Assembly: GCA_963712825.1 (NCBI GenBank)
Contig: CAVQJP010000013.1
Location: forward strand, 186,001 to 250,000
Direction of reading: 5' to 3'
DNA: 64,000 nucleotides
Origin: AP-15 sp963712825
Lineage (GTDB): Bacteria > Pseudomonadota > Alphaproteobacteria > ATCC43930 > CGMCC-115725
The notes beneath the pieces were generated by a model that made no database searches, was not told the origin of the DNA, and worked only from the letters and a program-made list of their open reading frames with translations. Shown here in pieces: positions 22,181 to 30,967 of the stretch (its first letter is position 1; every line of letters begins with the position of its first letter). Made by a program: the position numbers and the translations under genes.

Positions 22181-22816
22181 ATGCGCCGCGTGGTTGTGCC
22201 CTTGCCCCAAATCGGGCTAGGAAGCATTTGCCGCTGCGTTAAGGACGGTATCGGGGAGGGGACGCCGATTTTCGCGTTTTTCGGGGCGGCGTTGGGGATC
22301 GGCGGCTGGCTGCCCAACATCCTCGCCCAGCGCGGGTTCACGATCACCAAGTCCTTAACCTTCAACTTCGGCATCACCCTGGCGTTTCCGTGCGCCAGCC
22401 TCTTTATGATGTACGCGCTCGAACGCTATGGCCGCATCAGGACCGCGGTCACCGCCTTTGTCGTCGCGACCGTGCTGGCGATCCTGTTCTACTTTTCGCG
22501 TTCGGATTTGATGGTGCTGGTCGTCGGCTTTTGCATGACGTTCTTTATCCAGCTCGCCGGCAACTCGATGCAGATCTTCACCTCCGAGGTGTTCCCGTCG
22601 AACGCCCGGGCCTCGGGGTTCGGGCTGGCCCAAGCCGGCGGGCGGATCGGCTCGGCGGTGTCGTTTCCGGTGATCGGGATCGTCAGCGTCTACGGGCTCG
22701 GCTATGTCATGGGCGGGATCGCAATCATGCTCGCGATCGCCGCCTACGCCGTGACCAAAATCGGCGACGAAACCCGCGGTCTTGCCCTCGACACGATCGC
22801 TCCCATCACCGAATGA
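22181..22816 (+). pseudogene. Major facilitator transporter remnant, C-terminal half only
   Basis: From about 22253 the frame encodes GTPIFAFFGAALGIGGWLPN and five to six hydrophobic segments ending in GDETRGLALDTIAP, matching the second half of an MFS carrier of the sugar/aromatic-acid type (the SEVFPSNARASGFGLAQAGG loop before the penultimate helix is diagnostic). The first six helices and the GxxxDRxGRR loop are missing, and the ~30 residues before 22253 are unlike any transporter. A full carrier is about 430-450 residues; this one is 211 at most. It is therefore a deletion remnant. It sits divergently from the amidohydrolase and convergent with hmgA, so it may once have served the same pathway. 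Confidence 0.8.
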
Positions 22817-22832
22817 ATGCGCGGCGCGGCGG

Positions 22833-24118
22833 CTATCCCTCGAACATTTTCGGCAGGCCCTGCCAGCAGGCATCGTAATCGCGCTGCAAGGCCGGGGTTT
22901 CGAGCGCAAAGCGCGTCGGGCGGATCGGAAACCGCGCCTCGAACATAATCGCGAGCGTGTTTTCGATCTTTTGCGGGGTCAATTCGGCCGTGCTCGCCCG
23001 CTCATAGCTCGCCGCGTCAGGGCCGTGAGCGGCCATGCAATTGTGCAACGACATGCCGCCCGGCACAAAGCCGCCGACCTTGGCGTCGTAGGCGCCGTGA
23101 ACCAGGCCCATGAACTCGTTCATGACGTTGCGGTGGAACCAGGGCGGGCGAAAGGTGTGCTCGGCCACCAGCCAGCGCGGCGGAAAGATGACAAAGTCGC
23201 AATTGGCCGTGCCTGGGATTTCCGAGGGTGCGGTCAGCACCGTAAAGATCGACGGATCGGGATGGTCGAAGCTGACCGTGCCGAGCGTGTTGAACCGCGC
23301 CAAATCGTATTTGTAGGGCGCATAATTGCCGTGCCAGGCGACGACATCCAACGGCGAATGGTCGAACTCCGCTGCCCACAGATTGCCGGCGAATTTGACG
23401 ACGACCTCGAACGGCTCGTCGCGGTCCTCATAGGCCGCGGCCGGGGTCAGGAAGTCGCGCGGGTTGGCGAGCCCGTTGGCGCCGATCGCGCCCAGTTCGG
23501 GCAGGCGGAACAATTCGCCGTAATTCTCGCAGACATAGCCGCGGACAGGCCCGTCTGGGATCGCGACGCGGAACTTGGCGCCGCGCGGGATCACCGCGAT
23601 TTCGCCGGGGCGGGCATCGATCGCGCCGAACTCGGTGGCGAGTGCTCAGGCGCCCCTGCTGCGGCACGATCAGCAATTCGCCGTCTGCGTCATGAAAGAC
23701 GCGCCGCTCCATCGATTTTGTGGCGCGGTAGACATGGACGGCGATGCCGGTGCGTAGGCCGGGGTCGCCATTGCCGCCGATCGTCACGAGGTTGTCGACA
23801 AAATCGGCCGGCGTGTCAGGGAACGACAGCGGGTCCCAGCGCAACCGGTTCGGCGGCGGCTCGGCCTCGTCGAACGGTGCCGCGCGGACGAGACCGTTGT
23901 CGATCCGGCGATAAGCCGGGATGCGCCGCCGACGGCCGGATGCGGTAGAGCCACGAGCGGCGGTTTTCGGCGCGCGGCGCCGTAAACGGCGTCCCCGAAA
24001 TCTGCTCGGTGTAGAGGCCGAGCGGATGTCGCTGCGGCGCGTTCTGGCCTTCGGGCAGGCCGCCGGCCAACGCTTCGCTCGCGTGCTCATTGGCAAACCC
24101 GGACAGATAACGGTTCAT
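22833..24118 (-). pseudogene. hmgA: Homogentisate 1,2-dioxygenase, broken by two +1 frameshifts
   Basis: HmgA opens the ring of homogentisate in tyrosine and phenylalanine breakdown. The N-terminus MNRYLSGFANEHASEA and TEQISGTPFTAPRAENRRSW are in one frame; YRRIDNGLVRAAPFDEA to ELLIVPQQGRL in a second; ATEFG, GEIAVIPRGAKFRV, NYAPYKYDLARFNT and the Fe-site region HNCMAAHGPD in a third. Deleting one base near 23930 (CATCCCGGCTTAT on the coding strand) and one near 23640 (ACTCGCCACC) restores a single 427-residue protein, normal for the family. So the gene is full length apart from two extra bases, either recent inactivation or sequence error. It starts inside the stop of the EthD-like gene (ATGA). 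Confidence 0.88.
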
Positions 24119-24469
24119 CGCGAAGGCTCCGCTCCGACCGGGATGATCACCCGCTCCTCGACGATGAAGCTTTTGATCCGGCCGATGAACAACGCGCCGT
24201 CAGCATGCAAGCGCTTGGCTTCAGGGGTGGCGTTGGCGCGTTCCATCGCTTCGCGGTCGTCGTACCATAGCTCGGCGATGCCGTCGATTTCGACATCGGT
24301 CGTCGGAATGTCGGGCCGGGTCCGCTCGCCCTGGATGTGCGACTGCACATAGCGCCGCACGCCCAGGCACGGCATGTGCCAGAGGTGCATGAATTTCGTA
24401 CCAATGTTTGACGAAGTCTGCGTGGCTGAGCCCGTCCTTGCGGGTCAACAGCCCGATGCTTTTGATCAT
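24115..24469 (-). pseudogene. EthD-domain protein, broken by a +1 frameshift
   Basis: The start at 24469 has a GGAGAA ribosome site and gives MIKSIGLLTRKDGLSHADFV, HWYEIHAPLAHAVPG, the usual opening of EthD/dimeric alpha-beta barrel proteins of about 100-120 residues. The rest (RRYVQSHIQGERTRPDIP, DGIAELWYDDREAMERA) continues in another frame. Removing one G from the GGG run near 24370 restores a 117-residue protein. EthD-like proteins often accompany degradation operons and may act as small isomerases, lactonases or stabilising factors. The gene is coupled to hmgA by a 4-bp overlap and lies in the direction of transcription before it. Confidence 0.8.
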
Positions 24470-24573
24470 CGCCGTTCTCCATGGCCGACCGGCGGCGAAC
24501 CGCACCGCTCGCATCGCTCTCGCCGGTCATGATAGCGTTGGCCAAAGCGGGCAAAAAGCAGGGATCGAAAGCG

Positions 24574-25355
24574 ATGGATCTGAAGCTGGTCAGAGAGGAG
24601 GCGATTGAGGGGACGACGCGCTTTTTTTGGGATACTCGCGGGTTTGTCCCCGACGAGGACAGCGAGGAGTGGGAGGCGCAGTACCGCCGCCAGTTTGACC
24701 TGGCCAAACAGCGCCACGCCGCCGGCGCCCCCGCGGCGTCCGTTTCCGCTGCCGCCGGTCTCGCTCGAGCCGCTGCCCCGGCCCTTGCTGCTGCGCCGCC
24801 GGAGCCGGACAACTGGGCGGCGCTGACCGGGCAGCCGACGCAGATCCGCTGGGCGGTCTCGCTGCGCAGCGATCGAATGCGAGAAATTCGCGATCCCGGC
24901 GTGCGGGAGTGGCTCGCAACCACATGGACCCGCGCGAAAAGCTGGGTCGACACCCAGGAACTGCCGACCCCGGTGTTTTTGCAGCGGATCAGCCCGCATT
25001 ATCAGGAGTACCGCAAAAAGGCCGACGAAGAGGCGCGCATTCGGGCGCAACAGCGCAATGCTGCAGGAAGCGGTGGCGGACGAGATCCGACAGCCAGGTC
25101 GAAACCGCCGGGATCACGGTCGAAGGGCTGATCGAGCTGATCGACATCTGCGACCGGCTGCCCGCTGTGCCGATCAAGACCAAGCTCGCCGAGCTCGACC
25201 ATGAGGGGCGCAATCTGCGGGTGTTCGAAACCGACGACCCGGCGCTGCTGATGGTTCTCGAAAAGGACAAAGCCGGACGCAGCGACTATGCGATCGAGCG
25301 CGACGGCGGGCTGGTTGCCGATTTGGCCTTGTTGATGCGGGCGATGGCGCTCTGA
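24574..25355 (+). pseudogene. Unrecognised protein gene with two apparent +1 frameshifts
   Basis: I do not recognise this product. The frame from the ATG at 24574 (MDLKLVREEAIEGTTRFFWD) continues through an Ala/Pro-rich linker (about 24700-24800) and a Trp-rich segment (IRDPGVREWLATTWTRAKSW) to about 25055, then ends in unrelated residues at 25131. The likely continuation is MLQEAVADEI in a second frame (25063-25092) and DSQVETAGITVEGLIELIDIC to LLMRAMAL in a third, ending at 25355. Removing exactly two bases gives a 259-residue protein. An alternative is two short unrelated genes. No membrane segment or signal peptide is visible. It lies between the divergent EthD gene and gentisate dioxygenase. 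Confidence 0.5.
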
Positions 25356-25422
25356 GAGCGGAGGAAGATAATGCGCGACAGCGACGGCAACGGCGGCACC
25401 GGCTCCGGGCGCAAGGGAGGCG

Positions 25423-26574
25423 ATGGAGCGGCTCAACGCCGAAGCAGCACCGCTCAACATCTGGCTGCGCACTCAGGCGAACGCGCCGGCGCAGCGCCCG
25501 TGGTTTCGCGACACCGGGTTGGCGGCGGCGGGCCGGGTCGCCTCCGGCCGGGTCGGCGCCGCGCAGCTGAAGCCGGTGGCCTACCATTGGCGCTGGCGCG
25601 ACATCCGCCCCTATCTCGACCGCATCGCCGAAATCGCCCGCGGCGCCGACGTGTCGCCGATCGAATTTGCCGAGCGTCAGCAGTTTCTGTTGACCAATCC
25701 CGGTCTTGGCGGCCGGTTGCAGGTCACCTCGACGATGCGTTGCGCTGTCTCGATCTACAATCCGGGCGACGTTGCCCCGGTCCACCTCCACACCCCGAAC
25801 GCCAGCCGCACAATCCTGTCCGAGGGCGGCGGCTATACGACGATCGAAGGCGAGCGCTGCGCCGCGGCGCGCGGCGACCTGATCCTGACGCCGAACGGCA
25901 CCTGGCACGACCATGGCAATGACGGTGCCGAGCCGGTGGTGTGGATCGACGTGCTCGATTTTCCGCTGATGGAATTTCTCGATTGCGTTTGGCTCGACGA
26001 GGAATACCCCGGCGAAACCGAAGGCAATGCCCGCGCCCAGCGGGCCACCCGAGACGACGGCTACTCGCAGCGGCTTTACGGCAAGGGCGGGCTGGTGCCG
26101 GCCTTTGTTTCACATCACCGCGGCTTTGGGCGCGAGACCTCGCCGATGTTCCACTATCGCGGCGCCGATCTGCGCGCGGCGCTCGACGCGTTGCGCGCCG
26201 AGCCGGGCGACCCCTACGAGGGCGTCGGGTTGCGCGTCGTCAACCCGGCAACCGGCGCCTCGGTGTTCCCTACCCTGGATTATCGCGCGATGCTGTTGCG
26301 GCCCGGCGAGGAAACCCGGTTCAAGCGCGAGACCGCCGGCACCTTGTACCAGGTCCTCGAAGGCAGCGGGACGACCGAGATCGCCGGCCAGTCCTTCGAG
26401 TGGGAGGCCAACGACATCTTTGTCGTGCCCGGCTTTGCCTGGCGGCGTCACCTGAACCCCGGCGGCAGCGACGCCGTGCTCTACGCCGTGTCGGACGCGC
26501 CGCTCCTCGACAAGATCGGGCAATACCGCGCCCAGGGCCGCCTGCCCGACGACAAGGTCATCGAGCTCGCGTGA
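25423..26574 (+). CDS. Gentisate 1,2-dioxygenase
   Basis: This 383-residue bicupin enzyme uses Fe(II) to cleave gentisate (2,5-dihydroxybenzoate) to maleylpyruvate. The first cupin shows the iron-ligand stretch APVHLHTPNASRTILS and the partner histidines in LTPNGTWHDHGND; the second, degenerate cupin has TLYQVLEGSGTTEIAG and DIFVVPGFAWRRH. The WRWRDIRPYLDRI phrase near residue 58 is also typical. An AAGGGAGG ribosome site precedes the ATG by a few bases, so this start is well supported. Unlike its neighbours the gene is intact. No maleylpyruvate isomerase or hydrolase is seen beside it, so the pathway must be completed elsewhere. Confidence 0.9.
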   Translation: MERLNAEAAPLNIWLRTQANAPAQRPWFRDTGLAAAGRVASGRVGAAQLKPVAYHWRWRDIRPYLDRIAEIARGADVSPIEFAERQQFLLTNPGLGGRLQVTSTMRCAVSIYNPGDVAPVHLHTPNASRTILSEGGGYTTIEGERCAAARGDLILTPNGTWHDHGNDGAEPVVWIDVLDFPLMEFLDCVWLDEEYPGETEGNARAQRATRDDGYSQRLYGKGGLVPAFVSHHRGFGRETSPMFHYRGADLRAALDALRAEPGDPYEGVGLRVVNPATGASVFPTLDYRAMLLRPGEETRFKRETAGTLYQVLEGSGTTEIAGQSFEWEANDIFVVPGFAWRRHLNPGGSDAVLYAVSDAPLLDKIGQYRAQGRLPDDKVIELA

Positions 26575-26602
26575 GCGGGTCAGCGAGGATTTCGGGCGGT
26601 CT

Positions 26603-28552
26603 TTAGCGGGCGAGGTCGCTGACCAGCGAGAAGGCCGAATTGCGCCCGTTCTGCCCGCGATAGACTTGCAGGTTCTCGAGCACCCGCTGGACATAGAGCC
26701 GCGTCTCGTCGATCGGGATCGTCTCGATCCAGTCGACCATGTCGATCTTGCCGCCGCGCGGGTCGCCGTATTCGGTGAGCCATTGACGGATGCGCCCCGG
26801 GCCGGCGTTGTAGGCGGCGATCGCCAGCGCGTAGGAACCGCCGAAATCGTCGATCAGGTGCTGCAGATACCCGCGCCCGAGATCGACATTGTAGAGCCCG
26901 TCCATCGTCAGGCGCGGCAGCGAAAACGGCTCGCCGAGCGAGGCCGCCGTCGAGCTCGCGGTGCCCGGCATCAGCTGCATCAGGCCGCGCGCGCCAACCG
27001 GGCTCATCGCGTCGACCTCAAAGCCGCTTTCCTGCCGGATGATCGCAAAGAGCAGCGCGCTCTCGGTGCTGCCCCCGGCGGGCAGTGCGACGATCGGGTA
27101 GCCGTGGATCATCAGCGGCGTCCCGGCGGCGATCGCCCGCTTGGCAACGGCTATGCCGAGATCGATGCGCCCGTTCTGCTCGGCCAAGGCCGCCAGCATC
27201 GAGAACCGGGTCGGGGTTTGCGCGCCGTCCGCGAGATGCATCAGGAAAATCTTGCTGCGTTGGCGGTCGCCGAGCGCAAAAAACACTTGGGTAGCGCGCA
27301 CCACCTCATCGCTGTCGAAGGCCGCGCGCTGGGCAGCGGTGGGCACTGGCTCCGGCACGGGATGGGGCGGCGCGTCGTCGCCGAGCTGGTGCGCCGCGAG
27401 CTGGCCGTAAAACGTCGCCATGTGCTCCGCACCGGCGGCATACCATTTGCGGGCGAGATCGGGCTTGGCTTCGGCCTCGGCCGCGCGCCCACCCCAATAA
27501 CCGGCCTGCGCCTTGGCATAGGGCAAATCGGCGCGGGTCAGGATATGGGCAAAATCGTCAAACGCGAGCGCCGGGTCCTTTTTGAAGCGCAGCGCTGTGT
27601 AGCCCAGCAGAAAATCGGCGTCGGCATAGGCCTTGCCGTCGAGCACGCCGTGCTGAGCCGCGATCTGATAGGCGAGATCTGCGTTGCCGCCGGCGAGCAG
27701 GCGGCGCGCGATGATTTCGCGCTCATGCCACCAGGCGTCAGGATGCACCGGGTCGCCGGGGTTGGCGCGCAGGATGTCGACCGCGGCGTCGGTCATCTCC
27801 TTTTCGCGGCGCCAGCGCAATTCCTCGTAAAGGAGGCCGGAATCGGTCCGCAGCTGCACCGGGACGCGGGCGACGAGCAGGTCGGCGGCCGGGGCTTGCA
27901 GGGCGAGCGCCAGGCGCGCCTCGGCCAATGCGCGGTAATCGGGCGGAACCCGGCCCATCATGCGCCGGGCCGCCTCGGTCTTGCCCGCCCACAGCAGCCG
28001 GTCGAGCCGGTTTTCGTCATCCTGCGGGCGAAGTGCCGCGCCATGGGCGGCAAGAAAGCTCTTCTCGTCGAGCGCGTTGAACTCGTCGTTGACCCAGACC
28101 GCGCGCAGCACCGCAGCACTACCCTCGGCATCGCCGGCATTCAGCAGGATCTCGGCCGCCCGCACCTGTCCTGCGGCGCTGAGTGGCGGATAGCGCTTGA
28201 ACCAAGCCGCGGCGACCTCGTCGGACTCGCCTGACAGCGCTTCTTCGGCATGCATGCGAAGCGCCTTCTGATGTGGCCAATCCGGGTTTTTTTCGATGAA
28301 ATCGGCGATGTCGGCAAAACGACCTGGGGCGCCGGGGCTCGCATAATCCAGCCAGCGCAGCACCTTGAGCGGCAGCGGATCCGAAACCGCCGCAGCGGCC
28401 GCATAAGCGCGGCTCCAGTCGCCCGTTTGGGCTGCGGCAAGCGCTGCGCGGGTCGCCGCGAGATCGGAGGGCGAAAGATTTTGCGCCCGCGCCGTGATCG
28501 CGGCGGCACAGACGAGAGCGAGAGACAACAAAAATCGAGTTGGTGAGAGCAA
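26603..28552 (-). CDS. slt: Soluble lytic murein transglycosylase
   Basis: This periplasmic enzyme cleaves peptidoglycan glycan strands with formation of 1,6-anhydro ends. From the TTG at 28552 the product is 649 residues with a signal peptide (LLSPTRFLLSLALVCAAAIT, cleavage after ARA). A long superhelical alpha-domain of TPR-like repeats follows (about residues 25-450), then the C-terminal SLT domain with FAIIRQESGFEVDAMSPVGA, whose Glu is catalytic, GLMQLMPGTA, and ALAIAAYNAGPGRIRQWL. The TTG start is preferred because GGAGGGGGG lies ten bases upstream and the signal peptide follows directly; a longer ATG frame from 28645 has an unlikely N-terminus. The gene is divergent from dapA. Confidence 0.92.
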   Translation of the reverse strand: MLSPTRFLLSLALVCAAAITARAQNLSPSDLAATRAALAAAQTGDWSRAYAAAAAVSDPLPLKVLRWLDYASPGAPGRFADIADFIEKNPDWPHQKALRMHAEEALSGESDEVAAAWFKRYPPLSAAGQVRAAEILLNAGDAEGSAAVLRAVWVNDEFNALDEKSFLAAHGAALRPQDDENRLDRLLWAGKTEAARRMMGRVPPDYRALAEARLALALQAPAADLLVARVPVQLRTDSGLLYEELRWRREKEMTDAAVDILRANPGDPVHPDAWWHEREIIARRLLAGGNADLAYQIAAQHGVLDGKAYADADFLLGYTALRFKKDPALAFDDFAHILTRADLPYAKAQAGYWGGRAAEAEAKPDLARKWYAAGAEHMATFYGQLAAHQLGDDAPPHPVPEPVPTAAQRAAFDSDEVVRATQVFFALGDRQRSKIFLMHLADGAQTPTRFSMLAALAEQNGRIDLGIAVAKRAIAAGTPLMIHGYPIVALPAGGSTESALLFAIIRQESGFEVDAMSPVGARGLMQLMPGTASSTAASLGEPFSLPRLTMDGLYNVDLGRGYLQHLIDDFGGSYALAIAAYNAGPGRIRQWLTEYGDPRGGKIDMVDWIETIPIDETRLYVQRVLENLQVYRGQNGRNSAFSLVSDLAR

Positions 28553-28582
28553 GGTTGGCCCCCCTCCCTTGCCGGGACAAAG

Positions 28583-28600
28583 ATATGGCAAATTCCATAT
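28583..28600. promoter_or_regulatory. AT-rich inverted repeat between slt and dapA
   Basis: ATATGG and CCATAT flank CAAATT, a perfect 6-6-6 palindrome in the 183-bp divergent spacer, in a GC-rich setting. It lies 30-48 bases upstream of the slt start and could be an operator or part of the divergent promoters. Function not shown. Confidence 0.3.
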
Positions 28601-28735
28601 GTGTTTGCGCCGGCTGGAGCAAGCGCCGTCGCTCTCGTTAAGCATTTTCCTGGAGACGGCGATCCCGGCCGGCGAGGTTGCCGGCCGCTCCGGCGCGGAT
28701 TATCGTGGCTGCCGAGGCCCATCCGGGAGGAAACG

Positions 28736-29611
28736 ATGTTCAAGGGATCGTTCGTCGCGCTGATCACACCCTTCCGCAACGGAGGCGTCGACGAGACCAA
28801 GTTTCAGGATTTTGTCGCCTGGCAGGTAGCGCAGGGCACGCATGGCCTGGTGCCGACCGGGACCACCGGCGAGGCGCCGACCCTGAGCCATGAGGAACAG
28901 GAGCGGGTCATCGCATTGTGCGCCGAGGTCGCCGACGGCAAGGTGCCGGTCGTCGCCGGCACCGGCACGAACTCGACCGCGCACACGATCGAGCTGACCC
29001 GGATGGCGAAGAAGGCCGGCGCCGCCGCGGCGCTGATCGTCTGCCCCTATTACAACAAGCCGACGCAGGAAGGGCTTTATCAGCACTTCAAGACGATCCA
29101 CGACGCGGTCGAAATCCCGATTGTGATCTACAACATTCCCGGGCGTTCGTCGGTCGACATGAGCAACGCGACAATGGCGCGGCTCGCCAAACTACCCAAT
29201 ATCGTCGGGGTCAAGGACGCGACCAACGACCTCGCACGGCCACTGCGGATGCGCACCGAGATCGGCCGCGACTTTTCGATGATGTCGGGCGAGGACGCGA
29301 CCGCCGTCGCTTACCTCTCGCAAGGCGGTGACGGCTGCATCTCGGTTACCGCCAACGTCGCCCCGCACCTGCTTGCTGAAATGCACGAGGCGTGGCAGCG
29401 CGGCGAGATCGAGACCGTGCGCCGGATCAACGAGCGGCTGATCCCGCTGCACGACGCGCTGTTCGCCGAAACCAGTCCGGCGCCGGTCAAATACGCGGCC
29501 TCGCTGCTCGGCAAATCCGAGCCTCACGTGCGCCAGCCGCTCTGCGCGATCATGCCCGAGACACAGGAGCGGGTGGCGCTGGCGATGCGCGGCGCCGGCC
29601 TGTTGAACTGA
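28736..29611 (+). CDS. dapA: 4-hydroxy-tetrahydrodipicolinate synthase
   Basis: DapA condenses pyruvate and aspartate semialdehyde, the first committed step of lysine and diaminopimelate synthesis. The 291-residue TIM-barrel protein starts MFKGSFVALITPFRNGGVDE, has GLVPTGTTGEAPTLSHEE (the TT pair of the active-site relay), the catalytic Tyr in VIYNIPGRSSVDM and the Schiff-base Lys in IVGVKDATNDL. A GGGAGG ribosome site lies eight bases before the ATG. smpB follows 33 bp downstream on the same strand, an arrangement common in alphaproteobacteria. Confidence 0.97.
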   Translation: MFKGSFVALITPFRNGGVDETKFQDFVAWQVAQGTHGLVPTGTTGEAPTLSHEEQERVIALCAEVADGKVPVVAGTGTNSTAHTIELTRMAKKAGAAAALIVCPYYNKPTQEGLYQHFKTIHDAVEIPIVIYNIPGRSSVDMSNATMARLAKLPNIVGVKDATNDLARPLRMRTEIGRDFSMMSGEDATAVAYLSQGGDGCISVTANVAPHLLAEMHEAWQRGEIETVRRINERLIPLHDALFAETSPAPVKYAASLLGKSEPHVRQPLCAIMPETQERVALAMRGAGLLN

Positions 29612-29644
29612 GGCCGGGTGTTGAACTAAGCCGGAGCAGGCGCG

Positions 29645-30109
29645 ATGCGGGCGGCAGACCATTACGTCGCGCAAAACCGGCGCGCCCGCCACGACTACGT
29701 GATCGAGGACACGCTCGAAGCCGGGCTCGTCCTGCAGGGGACCGAAGTCAAGGTGCTGCGCAAAGGCCAAGCCAGCATCGCCGAAGCCTATGCCGACGAG
29801 AGCGGCGGCGAATTGTTCCTGGTCAATGCCAACATCCCGGAATATGCGAGCTCGGCGCATTTCAACCATGAGCCGCGGCGCCGGCGAAAGCTGCTGCTCC
29901 ATCGCAAGGAGATGAACCGCCTGCTCGGCGCGATCCGGCGCGAAGGGGTCACGGTCGTGCCATTGTCGATCTATTTCAACGAGCGCGGGCGGGCCAAGAT
30001 CGCCCTTGGCCTCGCCCGCGGCAAGCGCAAGGCCGACAAGCGCGAAGCCGAAAAGAACCGCGACTGGCAGCGCAGCCGCGCCCGCATCCTGCGCGAGCGC
30101 AACGCCTGA
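29645..30109 (+). CDS. smpB: SsrA-binding protein
   Basis: SmpB binds tmRNA and delivers it to stalled ribosomes in trans-translation. The 154-residue product is of normal length. It has NRRARHDYVIEDTLEAGLVL, GTEVKVLRKGQASIAEAYA, the NANIPEYASSAHFNHEPRR core with the conserved ISxY-like loop, and the basic C-terminal tail (LARGKRKADKREAEKNRD) that enters the mRNA channel. It lies 33 bp after dapA. No tmRNA gene is recognisable in this window. Confidence 0.97.
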   Translation: MRAADHYVAQNRRARHDYVIEDTLEAGLVLQGTEVKVLRKGQASIAEAYADESGGELFLVNANIPEYASSAHFNHEPRRRRKLLLHRKEMNRLLGAIRREGVTVVPLSIYFNERGRAKIALGLARGKRKADKREAEKNRDWQRSRARILRERNA

Positions 30110-30154
30110 GCCGCCGGCGTCCGCTCAGCCTCGCCGGCTTCGCGCTCCTCCGCG

Positions 30155-30916
30155 TCAGAAGTGGATTTCGTACTCGGCCTGCCAGCGAAAGGTTTCGCGC
30201 GGCGCCCATGGTCTTATGCCGAACAATACGCCGCCGTTCCATTTGAGGGTGCCGGGACCGATGTTGCTGATCGTGCCGAACAGCTGCGGGCCGATGCGGT
30301 TGTCCTCGGGCCATCCCGAATTGTACCCCGGGAAACTGCTCGGCTGGCCGTAGGCCTGGAACCCCGGCTCGATCGGCGTGCCGAGCGCGATGCGCGTCTC
30401 CCAGGCGTACAGAAAAGCGGGTCTTCCCGAGGCGTAGGGAGTGCCGACATCGCGCTCCATAAACAGGTTGACGGTGTTGATGGTGCCGAGCAGCTCCTTG
30501 CGGAAAATCGGCCCGAAGGTGACCTCGTTTGGCGTGGCGGCCAATGTCGTCTTGCCGAATTCGGCAAAGAACCCGCTGTCCATCCAATATTGGCCGCGCT
30601 CGGTAAATTGAAAAATGTTCTCCCAGGTCACCTGGGTGAAATGGATCGACTGGCCCGGCCCAGCGTCGCGCCCCTGCTCCAATTCGAGCTCGGTGCGCCA
30701 GAAACCATTGACCCCGTATTCAAATTCCTGGGTTGAGCTCAACTCGCCGCTGTGCGCGGCCAATGGATCATGCCCGTAATCGCCAAGCGGCTCGATCGCG
30801 AACTCGCCGGTCTCGGCGTCCGGCGTCTGCACCTTGAAATCCGCCAGCGCCGGCATCGCGGCCGCCGCGCTCAACGCCGCCCCGGCAATGAGGGCGCGCG
30901 CGCCAATGCTGCGCAT
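30155..30916 (-). CDS. Exported, beta-barrel-like protein of an iron uptake cluster
   Basis: The 253-residue product has a clear signal peptide (MRSIGARALIAGAALSAAAA, cleavage after ALA) and then alternating strands rich in aromatic and Gly residues (FEYGVNGFWRTELELEQ, GQYWMDSGFFAEFGKTTLA), ending in EYEIHF with a terminal Phe, the usual last residue of outer-membrane beta barrels. I do not recognise the family. It is the last of three minus-strand genes after a periplasmic cupredoxin and an FTR1 permease, so a role as an outer-membrane or periplasmic partner in metal uptake is inferred. An AAGGA site precedes the ATG by eight bases. Confidence 0.75.
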   Translation of the reverse strand: MRSIGARALIAGAALSAAAAMPALADFKVQTPDAETGEFAIEPLGDYGHDPLAAHSGELSSTQEFEYGVNGFWRTELELEQGRDAGPGQSIHFTQVTWENIFQFTERGQYWMDSGFFAEFGKTTLAATPNEVTFGPIFRKELLGTINTVNLFMERDVGTPYASGRPAFLYAWETRIALGTPIEPGFQAYGQPSSFPGYNSGWPEDNRIGPQLFGTISNIGPGTLKWNGGVLFGIRPWAPRETFRWQAEYEIHF

Positions 30917-30967
30917 TCGCAGTGTCCTTTGGGATGTGGCCGCCTTCGATCAGACGGCCGGCCGGGT

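Noticed and set aside
22181..22816. Complete MFS transporter
   Set aside because: It lacks the N-terminal six helices and the signature loop 2-3, so it is only a remnant.
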